From Cupriavidus pauculus (lineage in GTDB: Bacteria; Pseudomonadota; Gammaproteobacteria; Burkholderiales; Burkholderiaceae), in NCBI RefSeq assembly GCF_002858765.1, contig NZ_PJRP01000004.1:255415-319414 (forward strand): 64,000 nucleotides of DNA, read 5' to 3'. The position numbers and the translations under genes were made by a program. Below are positions 17,464-27,519 of this stretch, in pieces. Below the pieces are notes generated by a model. The model worked only from the letters and a program-made list of their open reading frames with translations, did not search any database and had not been told where the DNA came from. How positions within the stretch are numbered: the stretch's first letter is position 1; every line of letters begins with the position of its first letter.

Positions 17464-18918
17464 ATGAAACAGTTCCACAACTTCATTAACGGCGAATGGG
17501 TCAGCACCGGACGGACCTTCGAGGACCGCAATCCGGTCGACAACAGCCTGATTGGGCACGTCCACGAGGCCGGCCAGGCAGAGGTTGACGCTGCCGTCGC
17601 GGCCGCGCGCCGCGCGTTGCACGGCGAGTGGGGGCGCATGACGGTGGCCCGGCGCGTCGAACTGTTGCACGCCGTGGCCGACGGCATCAACCGCCGCTTT
17701 GACGAGTTCCTGCAGGCCGAGATTGCCGACACCGGTAAGCCGCTGTCGCTCGCCAGCCACGTCGACATTCCACGCGGCGCAGCCAACTTCAAGGTGTTCG
17801 CCGACCTGATCAAGAACGTCCCGGCGGAGAGTTTCTCCATGGCCACGCCCGATGGCGGCGAGGCCATCAACTACGCGGTGCGCTCCCCGCGCGGCGTGAT
17901 CGGCGTGGTGTGCCCGTGGAACCTGCCGCTGCTGCTGATGACCTGGAAGGTTGGCCCGGCGCTGGCCTGCGGCAATACGGTAGTGGTCAAGCCGTCCGAG
18001 GAAACACCGGCTACCGCCACCTTGCTTGGCGAAGTGATGAACGAGGCTGGCGTGCCGCCCGGCGTGTACAACGTGGTCCACGGTTTTGGCCCGGATTCCG
18101 CCGGCGCCTTCCTGACCGCGCACCCGGGTGTGAACGGCATCACCTTCACGGGCGAAACCCGTACTGGTGAGGCCATCATGAGGGCCGCTGCCAATGGCGT
18201 GCGTCCGGTCTCGTTGGAGCTGGGCGGCAAGAACGCCGGCATCGTGTTCGCTGACGCGGATTTCGACAAGGCCGTCGCCGGCATTGCGCGCGCGGCCTTC
18301 GAGAACAGCGGCCAGGTCTGCCTGGGCACCGAGCGCGTCTACGTGCAGGGGCCGATCTTCGAGCGCTTCGTCGCGGCGCTCAAGGCAAAGGCTGAAGGCT
18401 TGCGGCTGGGCTCTCCGTACGGAGACGGCGTGAACCTGGGCCCGCTGGTTTCGCTGGAGCACCAGGCCAAGGTGCTGTCGTACTACAGGAAGGCGGCTGA
18501 CGCGGGGGCCACCGTGGTCACCGGCGGCGGCGCGCCCGAAATGCCCGAAGCGCTGGCCGAAGGCGCCTGGGTGCAGCCCACCATCTGGACAGGTCTGCCC
18601 GAGGACTCGGCCGTGATCCGCGAGGAGATCTTCGGCCCTTGCTGTCATATCGCGCCATTCGATACCGAGGAAGAAGCCATCCGGCTCGCCAACGACACCC
18701 CCTACGGCCTGGCCGCGACGGTGTGGACATCCGATCTCGGCACGGCACACCGCATGGGTAGCGCGCTGGAGGTGGGCATCTGCTGGATCAACTCGTGGTT
18801 CCTGCGCGACCTGCGCACTGCCTTCGGCGGCGCCAAGCAATCCGGCATTGGCCGCGAGGGCGGGGTGCATTCGCTGGAGTTCTATACCGAGCTGCGCAAT
18901 GTATGCGTGAAACTGTGA
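17464..18918 (+). CDS. 2-Hydroxymuconic semialdehyde dehydrogenase
   Basis: A 484-residue NAD-dependent aldehyde dehydrogenase. The glutamate motif SLELGGKNAGIVF and the catalytic Cys in ENSGQVCLGTERVYV are clear, and the length fits the XylG/DmpC group. It would oxidise 2-hydroxymuconic semialdehyde to 4-oxalocrotonate's enol form, the oxalocrotonate branch of meta-cleavage. I chose the ATG at 17464 (start MKQFHNFINGEWV) as it begins exactly at the family N-terminus. The next gene begins 8 bases after the stop. Confidence 0.92.
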   Translation: MKQFHNFINGEWVSTGRTFEDRNPVDNSLIGHVHEAGQAEVDAAVAAARRALHGEWGRMTVARRVELLHAVADGINRRFDEFLQAEIADTGKPLSLASHVDIPRGAANFKVFADLIKNVPAESFSMATPDGGEAINYAVRSPRGVIGVVCPWNLPLLLMTWKVGPALACGNTVVVKPSEETPATATLLGEVMNEAGVPPGVYNVVHGFGPDSAGAFLTAHPGVNGITFTGETRTGEAIMRAAANGVRPVSLELGGKNAGIVFADADFDKAVAGIARAAFENSGQVCLGTERVYVQGPIFERFVAALKAKAEGLRLGSPYGDGVNLGPLVSLEHQAKVLSYYRKAADAGATVVTGGGAPEMPEALAEGAWVQPTIWTGLPEDSAVIREEIFGPCCHIAPFDTEEEAIRLANDTPYGLAATVWTSDLGTAHRMGSALEVGICWINSWFLRDLRTAFGGAKQSGIGREGGVHSLEFYTELRNVCVKL

Positions 18919-18926
18919 GCCGTACC

Positions 18927-19709
18927 ATGAAACCAGAACAGATCCTTGATATCGCTGCTGGCCTTCACCATGCGCTGGCCGCGCGCGAGGCCATCGCCCC
19001 CCTGACTGAAAGCTATCCGAATCTGTCCATCGAGGACGCCTACGGGATCCAGCTTGCCATGGTGCAGCATCGGCTGGATGCCGGCGAGCGCGTGATCGGT
19101 AAGAAGATCGGCGTGACCAGTCGGGTGGTGATGGACATGCTCAATGTGCGCCAGCCAGACTTCGGGCATCTGCTGTCCGGCATGGTCTACGGCGATGGCG
19201 CCGCCATTGCCGTAGACACGCTGATCGCGCCCAAGGCCGAGGGCGAGATTGCCTTCGTGCTCAAAGAAGACTTGGAAGGCCCAGGCGTCACCAATGCCGA
19301 TGTGCTGCGCGCCACCGCCTACGTGCTGCCGTGCTTCGAGATCGTCGACTCGCGCATTCGCGACTGGAAGATCCGCATCCAGGACACGGTGGCGGACAAC
19401 GCGTCGTCCGGCGTGTTCGTGCTCGGCGACGCCGCCGTGGACCCGCGCGGGCTCGATCTCAGTACCGTCGGCATGACGCTGGAGAAGAACGGCGAGATCG
19501 TCGCCACCGGTGCCGGTGCCGCTGCGCTCGGCCATCCCGCCAACGCCGTGGCGTGGCTGGCCAATACGCTGGGCCGTCTCGGCATGGGGCTGAAGAAGGG
19601 CGAGGTGATCCTGTCCGGCTCGCTGGCCGCGATGGTGCCGGTCAAGGCCGGCGACCAGCTTCGCATCAGTCTGGGCGGCATCGGCTCGGCTGGCGTGCGC
19701 TTCATCTGA
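18927..19709 (+). CDS. 2-Oxopent-4-enoate hydratase
   Basis: A 260-residue member of the FAH-related hydratase/decarboxylase family, matching the DmpE/XylJ/MhpD size. Motifs include IGKKIGVTSRVVMDMLNVRQ, the metal-binding PKAEGEIAFVLKEDL and LPCFEIVDSRI. It adds water to 2-hydroxypenta-2,4-dienoate to give 4-hydroxy-2-oxovalerate. It acts with the adjacent decarboxylase; in known systems the two form a complex so that the unstable dienol is channelled. It lies in tight order with neighbours on both sides. Confidence 0.88.
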   Translation: MKPEQILDIAAGLHHALAAREAIAPLTESYPNLSIEDAYGIQLAMVQHRLDAGERVIGKKIGVTSRVVMDMLNVRQPDFGHLLSGMVYGDGAAIAVDTLIAPKAEGEIAFVLKEDLEGPGVTNADVLRATAYVLPCFEIVDSRIRDWKIRIQDTVADNASSGVFVLGDAAVDPRGLDLSTVGMTLEKNGEIVATGAGAAALGHPANAVAWLANTLGRLGMGLKKGEVILSGSLAAMVPVKAGDQLRISLGGIGSAGVRFI

Positions 19710-19741
19710 ACGGATTCCACTTAGCAGCCCACGACAACGCC

Positions 19742-20530
19742 ATGAATCTCACCCAAGACACCATCCAGCAGCTCGCCGAGCACCTGGAGAACGCCGAACT
19801 CAACCGTGAGCCGGTGCGAAAAATCACCGACAAGCATCCCGACATGGACTGGGATGATGCCTACGCCATCCAGGACGCGATCCGGGCACGCAAGGAGGCG
19901 CGCGGCACGCGCATTGCCGGCCTCAAGATGGGGCTGACGTCGTTCGCCAAGATGCGCCAGATGGGCGTGACCGATCCGGTTTACGGCTTCCTGACCGACT
20001 ATGGCGCGTGCATGGACGGCGGCGTCATTGATACCGTATCGCTGATCCATCCCAAGGTGGAGGCCGAGATCGCCTTCGTCCTCAAGCGCCCGCTCAAGGG
20101 GCCCGGCTGCCATATCGGCGACGTGCTGGCCGCCACCGATTTCGTGCTGCCCGCGGTGGAGGTGATCGACTCTCGCTACGAGAACTTCCGCTTCGACTTG
20201 AAGAGCGTGATCGCGGATAACACCTCCTCGGCCCGCTTCGTGGTGGGTGGCACGCATCGCAGCGCCGATGGCATCGATTTGAAGAACCTCGGCGTGGTGA
20301 TGGAAAAGAACGGCGAAGTGGTTGCCACCGCCGCCGGCGCTGCCGTGCTCGGCCACCCAGCCAGCAGCGTGGCCATGTTGGCCAACATGCTGGGTGCACG
20401 CGGGCGCGAGCTGCCGGCCGGCACCTTCATCATGACCGGCGGCGTGACCGAGGCGGTGGCGGTGCAGGCGGGCGACAACGTCACCGTGCGCTACCAGCAC
20501 TTGGGGACGGTATCGATGCGTTTTGTCTGA
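19742..20530 (+). CDS. 4-Oxalocrotonate decarboxylase
   Basis: A 262-residue paralogue of the preceding hydratase, closest in features to DmpH/XylI: KMGLTSFAKMRQMGVTDPVYG, the metal motif PKVEAEIAFVLKRPL and LPAVEVIDSRYENFRF. It removes CO2 from 2-oxohex-3-enedioate, giving the dienol substrate for the hydratase. The pair, side by side and each about 260 residues, is the usual layout in dmp and xyl operons. The division of roles between the two is by motif resemblance and could be checked by alignment. Confidence 0.88.
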   Translation: MNLTQDTIQQLAEHLENAELNREPVRKITDKHPDMDWDDAYAIQDAIRARKEARGTRIAGLKMGLTSFAKMRQMGVTDPVYGFLTDYGACMDGGVIDTVSLIHPKVEAEIAFVLKRPLKGPGCHIGDVLAATDFVLPAVEVIDSRYENFRFDLKSVIADNTSSARFVVGGTHRSADGIDLKNLGVVMEKNGEVVATAAGAAVLGHPASSVAMLANMLGARGRELPAGTFIMTGGVTEAVAVQAGDNVTVRYQHLGTVSMRFV

Positions 20531-20596
20531 TAACAGCGCACAGGCCAGCGGGAGCAAGACTGTGTGCTCCCACTGACAAATGACAGGAGCAAGGCA

Positions 20597-20788
20597 ATGC
20601 CCATCATGCAAGTCTTCCTCATGGAAGGAAGGACTGAAGAACAGAAAGCGGGCCTGATCGGTGCCCTCACTGACGCGGCGGTGGAGTCGATCGGCGTCCC
20701 GCGCGAATCAGTGCGCGTGCTGATCACCGAAATGCCCAAGGCGCATTTCGGCATCGGCGGAAAATCAGCCAAAGAATTGGGCCGCTAA
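20597..20788 (+). CDS. 4-Oxalocrotonate tautomerase
   Basis: A 63-residue tautomerase (begins [13 protein letters not shown]). Removal of the first Met would leave the catalytic Pro-1; conserved Arg residues follow ([15 protein letters not shown]), and the length fits XylH/DmpI. It isomerises 2-hydroxymuconate to 2-oxohex-3-enedioate, supplying the decarboxylase. An AGGAGCAAGG ribosome site precedes the ATG. Confidence 0.92.
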   Translation: MPIMQVFLMEGRTEEQKAGLIGALTDAAVESIGVPRESVRVLITEMPKAHFGIGGKSAKELGR

Positions 20789-20816
20789 TGGACAGCGGCG
20801 GCAACGGAGAATCAGC

Positions 20817-21761
20817 ATGGACATGAAAGCAGGCAAGCACAAGGTTGCCATCATTGGTTCGGGCAATATTGGCACCGACCTAATGATCAAGGTGATGCGG
20901 CACGGCCGAAATCTGGAGATGGGCGCGATGGTCGGCATCGATCCCGCCTCCGACGGCCTGGCGCGCGCTGCTCGCCTGGGCGTTCCGACTACCGCCGGGG
21001 GTATCGAAGGCCTGCTGGCAATGGAGAGCTTTGGCGATATCCGCATCGCTTTCGATGCCACTTCGGCCGGCGCGCACGCGCACCATAATCAGTTGCTGCA
21101 GCAGCATGGCGTGCGAGTGATCGACCTGACGCCGGCGGCGATCGGCCCCTATGTGGTGCCAGTGGTCAACCTGGACCAGCACCTCGAGGCCAGCAATCTA
21201 AATATGGTCACCTGCGGCGGCCAGGCCACCATACCGATGGTGGCCGCGGTATCGCGCGTGGCGAAGGTGCACTACGCCGAGATCGTGGCGTCGATCTCCA
21301 GCAAGTCGGCCGGGCCGGGTACGCGCGCCAACATTGACGAGTTCACCGAGACCACCAGCAAGGCGATCTGCTCGGTAGGCGGCGCCGCGCACGGCAAGGC
21401 CATCATCGTGCTGAACCCCGCCGAGCCGCCGCTGATCATGCGCGATACGGTGTTCACGCTGTCCGATCTTGCCGACGAGGCGGCGATCGAGGCGAGCATC
21501 GCGGAGATGGCGCAGGCCGTGCAGGCCTATGTGCCCGGCTACCGGCTCAAGCAGCGCGTGCAGTTTGAGCGCATTCCTGCTTCTGCGCCGCAGAACGTGC
21601 CGGGCATCGGGCTCGCAAGCGGACTGAAAACCACTGTGTTCCTCGAAGTGGAGGGTGCCGCTCACTATCTGCCGGCCTATGCCGGCAATCTCGACATCAT
21701 GACCAGTGCCGCGCTGGCCTGCGCCGAACGCCTGGCCGAGACCAGTCTGGCAGCCGCCTGA
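20817..21761 (+). CDS. Acetaldehyde dehydrogenase (acylating)
   Basis: A 314-residue enzyme of the DmpF/MhpF/BphJ group: the Rossmann [31 protein letters not shown], and the catalytic Cys in [12 protein letters not shown]. It turns acetaldehyde, CoA and NAD into acetyl-CoA. In known pathways it forms a heterotetramer with the aldolase encoded next, with acetaldehyde passed through an internal channel. GGAGA sits upstream of the ATG. Confidence 0.93.
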   Translation: MDMKAGKHKVAIIGSGNIGTDLMIKVMRHGRNLEMGAMVGIDPASDGLARAARLGVPTTAGGIEGLLAMESFGDIRIAFDATSAGAHAHHNQLLQQHGVRVIDLTPAAIGPYVVPVVNLDQHLEASNLNMVTCGGQATIPMVAAVSRVAKVHYAEIVASISSKSAGPGTRANIDEFTETTSKAICSVGGAAHGKAIIVLNPAEPPLIMRDTVFTLSDLADEAAIEASIAEMAQAVQAYVPGYRLKQRVQFERIPASAPQNVPGIGLASGLKTTVFLEVEGAAHYLPAYAGNLDIMTSAALACAERLAETSLAAA

Positions 21762-21781
21762 CCGTGCAGAAGGAGATAGAA

Positions 21782-22819
21782 ATGGATCTAAACAAGAAGC
21801 TTTATATCTCGGATGTCACTCTGCGCGACGGCAGCCACGCAATCCGCCACCAGTACAGCCTGGAGCATGTGCGCCGTATTGCCGCCGCGCTGGACGCAGC
21901 GGGCGTGGACTCGATCGAGGTCGCGCACGGTGATGGGCTCTCGGGCTCGAGCTTCAACTATGGTTTCGGCGCTCATACCGATGTTGAGTGGATCGCTGCT
22001 GTAGCCGAGACCGTACGTCGCGCCAAGGTGGCGACGCTGCTGCTGCCCGGAGTGGGCACGGTGCACGACCTGCGCGCAGCCTACGATGCCGGCGCGAGAG
22101 TCGTGCGCGTAGCGACGCACTGCACCGAGGCGGACGTCTCGCGCCAGCACATTGATTTTGCGCGCGAACTCGGCATGGATGCCGTTGGCTTTCTGATGAT
22201 GAGCCATATGACCGATGCCGCCGCGCTGGCGCAGCAGGCGAAGCTGATGGAAAGCTATGGTGCGCAGTGCGTCTACGTGGTTGATTCCGGTGGGGCGCTG
22301 AACATGAACGATGTGCGCGATCGTTTCCGCGCCTTTAAGGACGTGCTTAAGTCCGAGACCCAAACTGGCATTCACGCACACCACAACCTGAGCCTGGGCG
22401 TCGCCAACTCCATCGTCGCGGTGGAAGAAGGCTGCGACCGTGTGGATGCGAGCCTGGCCGGCATGGGTGCGGGCGCAGGGAACGCGCCGCTGGAGGTGTT
22501 CATCGCAGCCGCAAGCCGGCTGGGTTGGAAGCACGGTTGCGACCTCTACACCCTGATGGATGCCGCCGATGACATCGTACGCCCGTTGCAGGACAGGCCA
22601 GTACGCGTGGATCGGGAAACCCTTGCGCTGGGCTACGCCGGCGTCTACTCGAGCTTCCTGCGCCACGCCGAGGCCGCAGCAGCACGCTACAAGCTGAAAA
22701 CCGTCGACATCCTGGTCGAGCTGGGGAAGCGTCGCATGGTTGGCGGCCAGGAGGACATGATCGTCGATGTGGCGCTCGACCTGGTTACGCAGCGAGGCGG
22801 GGAACCGGCCGAGGCCTAG
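21782..22819 (+). CDS. 4-Hydroxy-2-oxovalerate aldolase
   Basis: A 345-residue HMGL-like TIM barrel of the DmpG/MhpE/BphI group. The metal and catalytic region [18 protein letters not shown] opens the protein, [12 protein letters not shown] and [12 protein letters not shown] are in the middle, and the metal-binding His pair lies in [11 protein letters not shown]. It splits 4-hydroxy-2-oxovalerate into pyruvate and acetaldehyde. The start is the ATG after AAGGAG; a GTG 18 bases upstream is unlikely. It completes the lower meta pathway with the gene before it. Confidence 0.93.
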   Translation: MDLNKKLYISDVTLRDGSHAIRHQYSLEHVRRIAAALDAAGVDSIEVAHGDGLSGSSFNYGFGAHTDVEWIAAVAETVRRAKVATLLLPGVGTVHDLRAAYDAGARVVRVATHCTEADVSRQHIDFARELGMDAVGFLMMSHMTDAAALAQQAKLMESYGAQCVYVVDSGGALNMNDVRDRFRAFKDVLKSETQTGIHAHHNLSLGVANSIVAVEEGCDRVDASLAGMGAGAGNAPLEVFIAAASRLGWKHGCDLYTLMDAADDIVRPLQDRPVRVDRETLALGYAGVYSSFLRHAEAAAARYKLKTVDILVELGKRRMVGGQEDMIVDVALDLVTQRGGEPAEA

Positions 22820-23092
22820 CGAGAACCTTCGCCGTGGATTGACAGCCCCGGTGAATTTCAGGCGAGCCGGTCATGCAGAGACTGCAGGCCGGTGCAACCG
22901 CCGAACGGGCTAGGCCCGAATCGCGTCAGGAGGCAAAAAAGGAAAGCGTCGCGCTTGCCGCGGGGCTCTCTATTCTCACGCCAAGTGACAGAAATTGCAG
23001 GCACGTATGGCGGGGCATTTACCACCTTGACGGAGGCTCGGTGGCGCTCCTGCAACGTCAACCAATAACTATATGACGGTAATGGAGGAGAC

Positions 23093-24184
23093 ATGAAAAT
23101 TCGTAAGATGGCCACTATGCTGCTGATGGCAACCCCCGGACTGGCCGCAGCGCAGAACGTTACGTTGTATGGAGTCGTCGACACCGGCATCGCCTTCGTC
23201 AACGGCATTGGCCAGGCACGCGACACCGTAGCTTTCATGCCTAGCCTGACGAGTACCGTGCCGTCCCGTTGGGGCTTGCGCGGGAGCGAAGACATCGGTG
23301 GCGGCAATAAGGCGATCTTCTGGTTGGAGTCTGGCTTCCTGCCAGACAGCGGTGCGTCTAGCCAGGGAGGGCGTTTATTCGGCCGCCAGGCGCTGGTAGG
23401 CATCTCGGGGGGCTGGGGACAGGTGGCACTCGGGCGCCAGTACACGATGCTGTTCTGGGCCATGGCCGAGCCCGACATGCTCGGCCCGAATCTCTTCGGT
23501 TCTGGATCGCTCGACAGTTACATACCAAATACGCGAACGGACAACGCCGTGTCCTATAAAGGCACCTTTGGTGGTGTGACGGTCGGCGCTACCTACAGTT
23601 TTGGTCGCGACACCGTCAATGCCGGCCCGAGTCCGGCCGGCACCAACTGCGCGGGGGAGAACCCCGCAGACCAGCGAGCATGTCGTGAGTGGTCGGTGCT
23701 CCTGAAATATGATGCGGCGCGCTGGAGCGTAGCGGCGGCCTACGATTCGTTACGAGGAGGGCCTGGTGCTTTTTCTGGCCTGACAAGCAGTGCCCTGACC
23801 GACGACCGGCTTTCCCTCAATGGGTATTTCATGGTGGGAGAGGCGAAGATCGGAGGCGGGTGGCTGCGCCGCGACAACCGGGCAAGCGCGACACCGCGCA
23901 GTGATCTCTACTACCTTGGGACGTCCTACCCGATCACGCCGACGATCAGCGTCGATGCAGAGGCCTTTCACCTTCGCTTTCACAACAGCCCGAACAAGGC
24001 ATGGCTGTTCGCAGGCCGCGGCACCTATGCGTTCTCGAAACGGACATCCGTGTATGCGACGGCCGGCTTTATCGACAATCTCGGAAACCTCGCCTTGTCA
24101 GTCAACAGTGGTCAGGCCGGCACCAACCCGGCGCCAGGTGGCAACCAGTTTGGCGCTATGGTCGGCATGAAGCACATATTTTAG
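23093..24184 (+). CDS. Gram-negative outer-membrane porin (OmpC/Burkholderia type)
   Basis: A 363-residue porin with a signal peptide (MKIRKMATMLLMATPGLAAA then QNVTLYGVVDTG). The strand-rich barrel includes SRWGLRGSEDIGGGNKAIF, GRLFGRQALVGISGGWGQV and a C-terminal aromatic residue (GMKHIF), as in Bordetella and Burkholderia trimeric porins. It is preceded by 270 bases with no gene and by GGAGGAGAC. Its place between the aldolase and the ABC importer suggests it lets the aromatic acid cross the outer membrane. Confidence 0.9.
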   Translation: MKIRKMATMLLMATPGLAAAQNVTLYGVVDTGIAFVNGIGQARDTVAFMPSLTSTVPSRWGLRGSEDIGGGNKAIFWLESGFLPDSGASSQGGRLFGRQALVGISGGWGQVALGRQYTMLFWAMAEPDMLGPNLFGSGSLDSYIPNTRTDNAVSYKGTFGGVTVGATYSFGRDTVNAGPSPAGTNCAGENPADQRACREWSVLLKYDAARWSVAAAYDSLRGGPGAFSGLTSSALTDDRLSLNGYFMVGEAKIGGGWLRRDNRASATPRSDLYYLGTSYPITPTISVDAEAFHLRFHNSPNKAWLFAGRGTYAFSKRTSVYATAGFIDNLGNLALSVNSGQAGTNPAPGGNQFGAMVGMKHIF

Positions 24185-24380
24185 ACGAGTGGCTTTTGCA
24201 CGGCGCCGGGGAGCGGCGCCCGTGAGAATCCAGGCGCCTTCATGCCGCGTCGGGCACCCACAGAATCATTCGGCATGCATTCCGTACTGCCGCCGCAATG
24301 AGCTTTTCACAAGCAAAGCGCCGTGGCGGCCATGACTGCCCGGAATAGCCGCATCACACGCGCACAAAGAGGAGACGAAC

Positions 24381-25568
24381 ATGCTTCAAGCAAAGAGATG
24401 GATTGCCTTCATGGCCATCGCCCTATCCTGTACGCCGGGAGCACAGGCCGCTGACCCAATCAGGATTGGTTTCATCGGCTCCCTCACCGGACCACTGTCG
24501 ACGTTGTCAACCGACATGAAAGACGGATTCAATCTCGCGCTCAAGCACAAGGGGGGCAAGCTGGGCGGTGCCGACACTGTCGTTGCGTACGGCGACGACC
24601 AGGCCAACCCGGATACCGGCAAGCAGGTCTACGAGCGCATGGCCAAAAGCGAGAATGTCGACATCATCACCGGCATGGCATTTACCAACGTAATGCTGGC
24701 CGTGGCACCGACGGCGTTCAAGGACAAGATCTTCTTTGTCAATTCAAACGCAGGCCCTAAGGAGCTCGCGGGGGCTTCATGCAATTACTATTACTTCAAT
24801 CCTACCTGGCATACCAGCGCACTGTCCGAGGCCGCTGGCCGCTTCGCCACCCAGAAGGGATACAAGCGGATATTCGTGATTGCGCCGAATTATCAGGCGG
24901 GTCGCGAGCATGCTGAGGGCTTCGAGAAAGAATACAAGGGCGAGATCATAGGTCGCGCCCGCAACAAAGTGGGCCAACTGGATTTCTCAGTGGAGATCGG
25001 CCAGATCCGCGCCGCCCAACCCGACGCGGTCTTCTTTGCATTGTGGGGGCCGATGGCGATTAATTTTGTCAAGCAGTTCAATCAGGCCGGCCTGAACAAG
25101 AAGATCGACCTGGTCACGGCCGGCTTCGCCGTCGACGCCGACACCCTGCCTGCACTCGGTGATGCTGCCGTCGGCATCTACAACACCAGTCAGTGGAGCC
25201 CGGACCTTCCTAACGCGGTTAACAGGAAATTCGTCGAGGATTTCGAGAAGGAATTCAAGCGTCCGGCCTCGAGCTACGCCTCGCAGGGCTACGAGGTTGG
25301 ACTGCTTCTGGACGCTGCGATACGCGACAGCAAGGGTAAGTACAAGGACGACAAGGTGCTGCACGATGCAATCATGTCGGCAAAATTCGAATCGGTGCGC
25401 AGCTATTTCAAGTTCTCCTCAAACCAGAACGCGACTCAGCACATCTACTTGCGCCAGGTGGTGAGGAACGAGAAGGGCCAGCTGACCAACAAGACCGTCA
25501 GCAGCACGCCGGTATATGCCGACCAGAGCGATCCCTACGTGGGCGAATGCAAGCTCGCGGCGAAATAG
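24381..25568 (+). CDS. ABC transporter substrate-binding protein, branched-chain amino acid / aromatic type
   Basis: A 395-residue type I periplasmic binding protein with a cleavable signal (MLQAKRWIAFMAIALSCTPG then AQAADPIRIGF). IGFIGSLTGPLSTLSTDMKDG and VVAYGDDQANPD are the opening family motifs. Related HAA-T proteins bind hydroxybenzoates or other aromatics as well as amino acids. It is the first of five consecutive genes for one importer. An AAGAGGAGA ribosome site precedes the start. The ligand is inferred as aromatic from the neighbouring catabolic genes. Confidence 0.88.
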   Translation: MLQAKRWIAFMAIALSCTPGAQAADPIRIGFIGSLTGPLSTLSTDMKDGFNLALKHKGGKLGGADTVVAYGDDQANPDTGKQVYERMAKSENVDIITGMAFTNVMLAVAPTAFKDKIFFVNSNAGPKELAGASCNYYYFNPTWHTSALSEAAGRFATQKGYKRIFVIAPNYQAGREHAEGFEKEYKGEIIGRARNKVGQLDFSVEIGQIRAAQPDAVFFALWGPMAINFVKQFNQAGLNKKIDLVTAGFAVDADTLPALGDAAVGIYNTSQWSPDLPNAVNRKFVEDFEKEFKRPASSYASQGYEVGLLLDAAIRDSKGKYKDDKVLHDAIMSAKFESVRSYFKFSSNQNATQHIYLRQVVRNEKGQLTNKTVSSTPVYADQSDPYVGECKLAAK

Positions 25569-25592
25569 GGTAACTGTTGGAAGGAGTACATC

Positions 25593-26504
25593 ATGCTGGT
25601 TTTTCTGTTTGAACAGCTCCTCAACGGCGTGCAGTTCGGGCTCATGCTGTTTCTGCTGTCGGCGGGCCTGACGCTCGTGTTCGGCATCATGAACATGATC
25701 AATCTGGCGCATGGGTCGCTGTACATGATCGGCGCCTATCTGGTCGCCACGCTGACCCTGAAGACGGACAGCTTCCTGTTAGGGCTGGTCGGCGGCGTGG
25801 CGCTGACCGCGGCGATTGGCATCTTGCTCGAAATGAGTCTGTTGCGCCGGCTCTATGACAAGGACCATCTTACGCAGGTACTTGTCACCTTCGGCATCAT
25901 CCTGATCGCCAACCAGGCGGTGCAGGAGATCTGGGGGGCTCAGCCGATCATGACCAGCATGCCGGCCTCGTTGAGTGCGTCCGTGCCGCTCGTCGGTAGC
26001 TTCGAGTATCCAGTCTTTCGGCTGTTCATTATCGTCGTCGGCCTGCTGATGGCCGCATTGCTGGCGCTGCTCATCAAGAAGACGCGGGTGGGCATGTGGA
26101 TCCGGGCGGGCGCGTCCGACCGTGAGATGGCCTGTGCCATGGGGGCGAACATCAACCTTGTGTTCTCGCTCGTCTTTGGTCTTGGCGCGGCGCTGTGCGC
26201 CATCGCCGGAGGCCTGCTTGGTCCTTTGCTGTCGATCAATGTCGGCATGGGCGAGAGCATCCTGATCCTGGCCTTCGTGGTGGTGGTGATCGGTGGCATC
26301 GGTTCCGTCCAGGGTGCGCTTGCCGGCGCCGTGCTCGTCGGCATTGTCGATGCGCTGGGCCGAGCAATGATTCCGATGGCGCTGCGCAGCTTGCCGGACC
26401 AGGCACTGGCCGAATCGCTGGCATCTACGCTATCCGCCGTTTCGATCTATCTACTGATGGCGCTGGTCTTGTACTGGCGGCCGCAAGGTTTATTCTCGCG
26501 CTGA
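25593..26504 (+). CDS. ABC transporter permease, LivH type
   Basis: A 303-residue inner-membrane permease with about eight hydrophobic segments, opening LFEQLLNGVQFGLMLFLLSA, then GLTLVFGIMNMINLAHGSLYM, the strongest family signature. ABC contact motif GASDREMACAMGANI lies near residue 175. It pairs with the following LivM-type permease. It follows the binding protein by 24 bases and has GAAGGAG upstream. Confidence 0.92.
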   Translation: MLVFLFEQLLNGVQFGLMLFLLSAGLTLVFGIMNMINLAHGSLYMIGAYLVATLTLKTDSFLLGLVGGVALTAAIGILLEMSLLRRLYDKDHLTQVLVTFGIILIANQAVQEIWGAQPIMTSMPASLSASVPLVGSFEYPVFRLFIIVVGLLMAALLALLIKKTRVGMWIRAGASDREMACAMGANINLVFSLVFGLGAALCAIAGGLLGPLLSINVGMGESILILAFVVVVIGGIGSVQGALAGAVLVGIVDALGRAMIPMALRSLPDQALAESLASTLSAVSIYLLMALVLYWRPQGLFSR

Positions 26505-26511
26505 GGCTGTA

Positions 26512-27519
26512 ATGAAATCTCATTCTCACATTGCCTGGGTACTGCTTGCCATCCTGCTGATCGGCTTCCCCGCGATCGCACAAGCGTTGGGCGGCAGCTT
26601 CTACGTTGGCTTCGCCACGCGGGTGCTGATCCTGGCCTTGGCCGCATCCAGCCTGCGACTGCTGGTCGGCGAACTGGCCCTCGTATCTTTCGGACACGCC
26701 GCCTTCTTTGGCACGGGCGCCTTCGTGGTCGCCATCTTGTCAAAGGAACTGACGGCACCGGTCGGCTTGCTGCCTGGTACGGATTCCGCATGGATCGCCT
26801 GGCCGATTGCCGTCATGGTGTCGGCGTTGCTGGCCGTGGTGATCGGCATGATCTCGCTGCGCACGAAGGGCGCTTACTTCATCATGATCACGCTTGCGTT
26901 CGCTCAGATGACGTTCTATTTGTTCGAATCACTGAAGATGTACGGTGGCGACGAGGGCATCAACATGGCGCACCGCTCCAGGCTTGGCTTCGGACTCGAT
27001 ACGAGTGACAACGTCACGTTCTATTACGTGATCCTTGCTACCGTTCTCCTGGCGAACCTGTTCTTCCTCTTCCTGATCCGGTCGCCGCTGGGGCGCGTGA
27101 TGAAAGGCATCAAGGAAAACGAAACCCGGATGCAGGCGCTCGGCTACCGCACCTACAGGTACAAGCTGATGGTGTTCGCGATCGCCGGCGCCGTGGCGGG
27201 GCTGTCCGGTGCACTCCTGGCCAACCAGAACAGTTATGCAAGCCCCAACCTGTTCAGCTGGCTGCAGTCCGGCAACCTGCTCATCATGGTAATTCTCGGA
27301 GGCAGCGTGAACTTCTGGGGTGGCGCTGTAGGTGCCATCGTTTTTTGTGTGCTGGAAGAGTTGCTACCACACCTGACCGGGTACTGGCAGATGGCCATGG
27401 GCGTTTTTGTGATTCTGGTTGTCATGCGTGCGCCGGAAGGATTGACCGGCCTGCGGTTGCGCGTCCGGGTCCCGCATGCGGCGCAAGGCCGTTCGTCGAG
27501 CGAGGTGGGAAATGGCTGA
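26512..27519 (+). CDS. ABC transporter permease, LivM type
   Basis: A 335-residue permease with about nine hydrophobic segments. LVSFGHAAFFGTGAF and LRTKGAYFIMITLAFAQM are the LivM hallmarks, and the ATPase-contact loop GIKENETRMQALGY is present. It starts 7 bases after the LivH stop and overlaps the next ATPase gene by 8 bases, so translation is coupled. Confidence 0.92.
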   Translation: MKSHSHIAWVLLAILLIGFPAIAQALGGSFYVGFATRVLILALAASSLRLLVGELALVSFGHAAFFGTGAFVVAILSKELTAPVGLLPGTDSAWIAWPIAVMVSALLAVVIGMISLRTKGAYFIMITLAFAQMTFYLFESLKMYGGDEGINMAHRSRLGFGLDTSDNVTFYYVILATVLLANLFFLFLIRSPLGRVMKGIKENETRMQALGYRTYRYKLMVFAIAGAVAGLSGALLANQNSYASPNLFSWLQSGNLLIMVILGGSVNFWGGAVGAIVFCVLEELLPHLTGYWQMAMGVFVILVVMRAPEGLTGLRLRVRVPHAAQGRSSSEVGNG

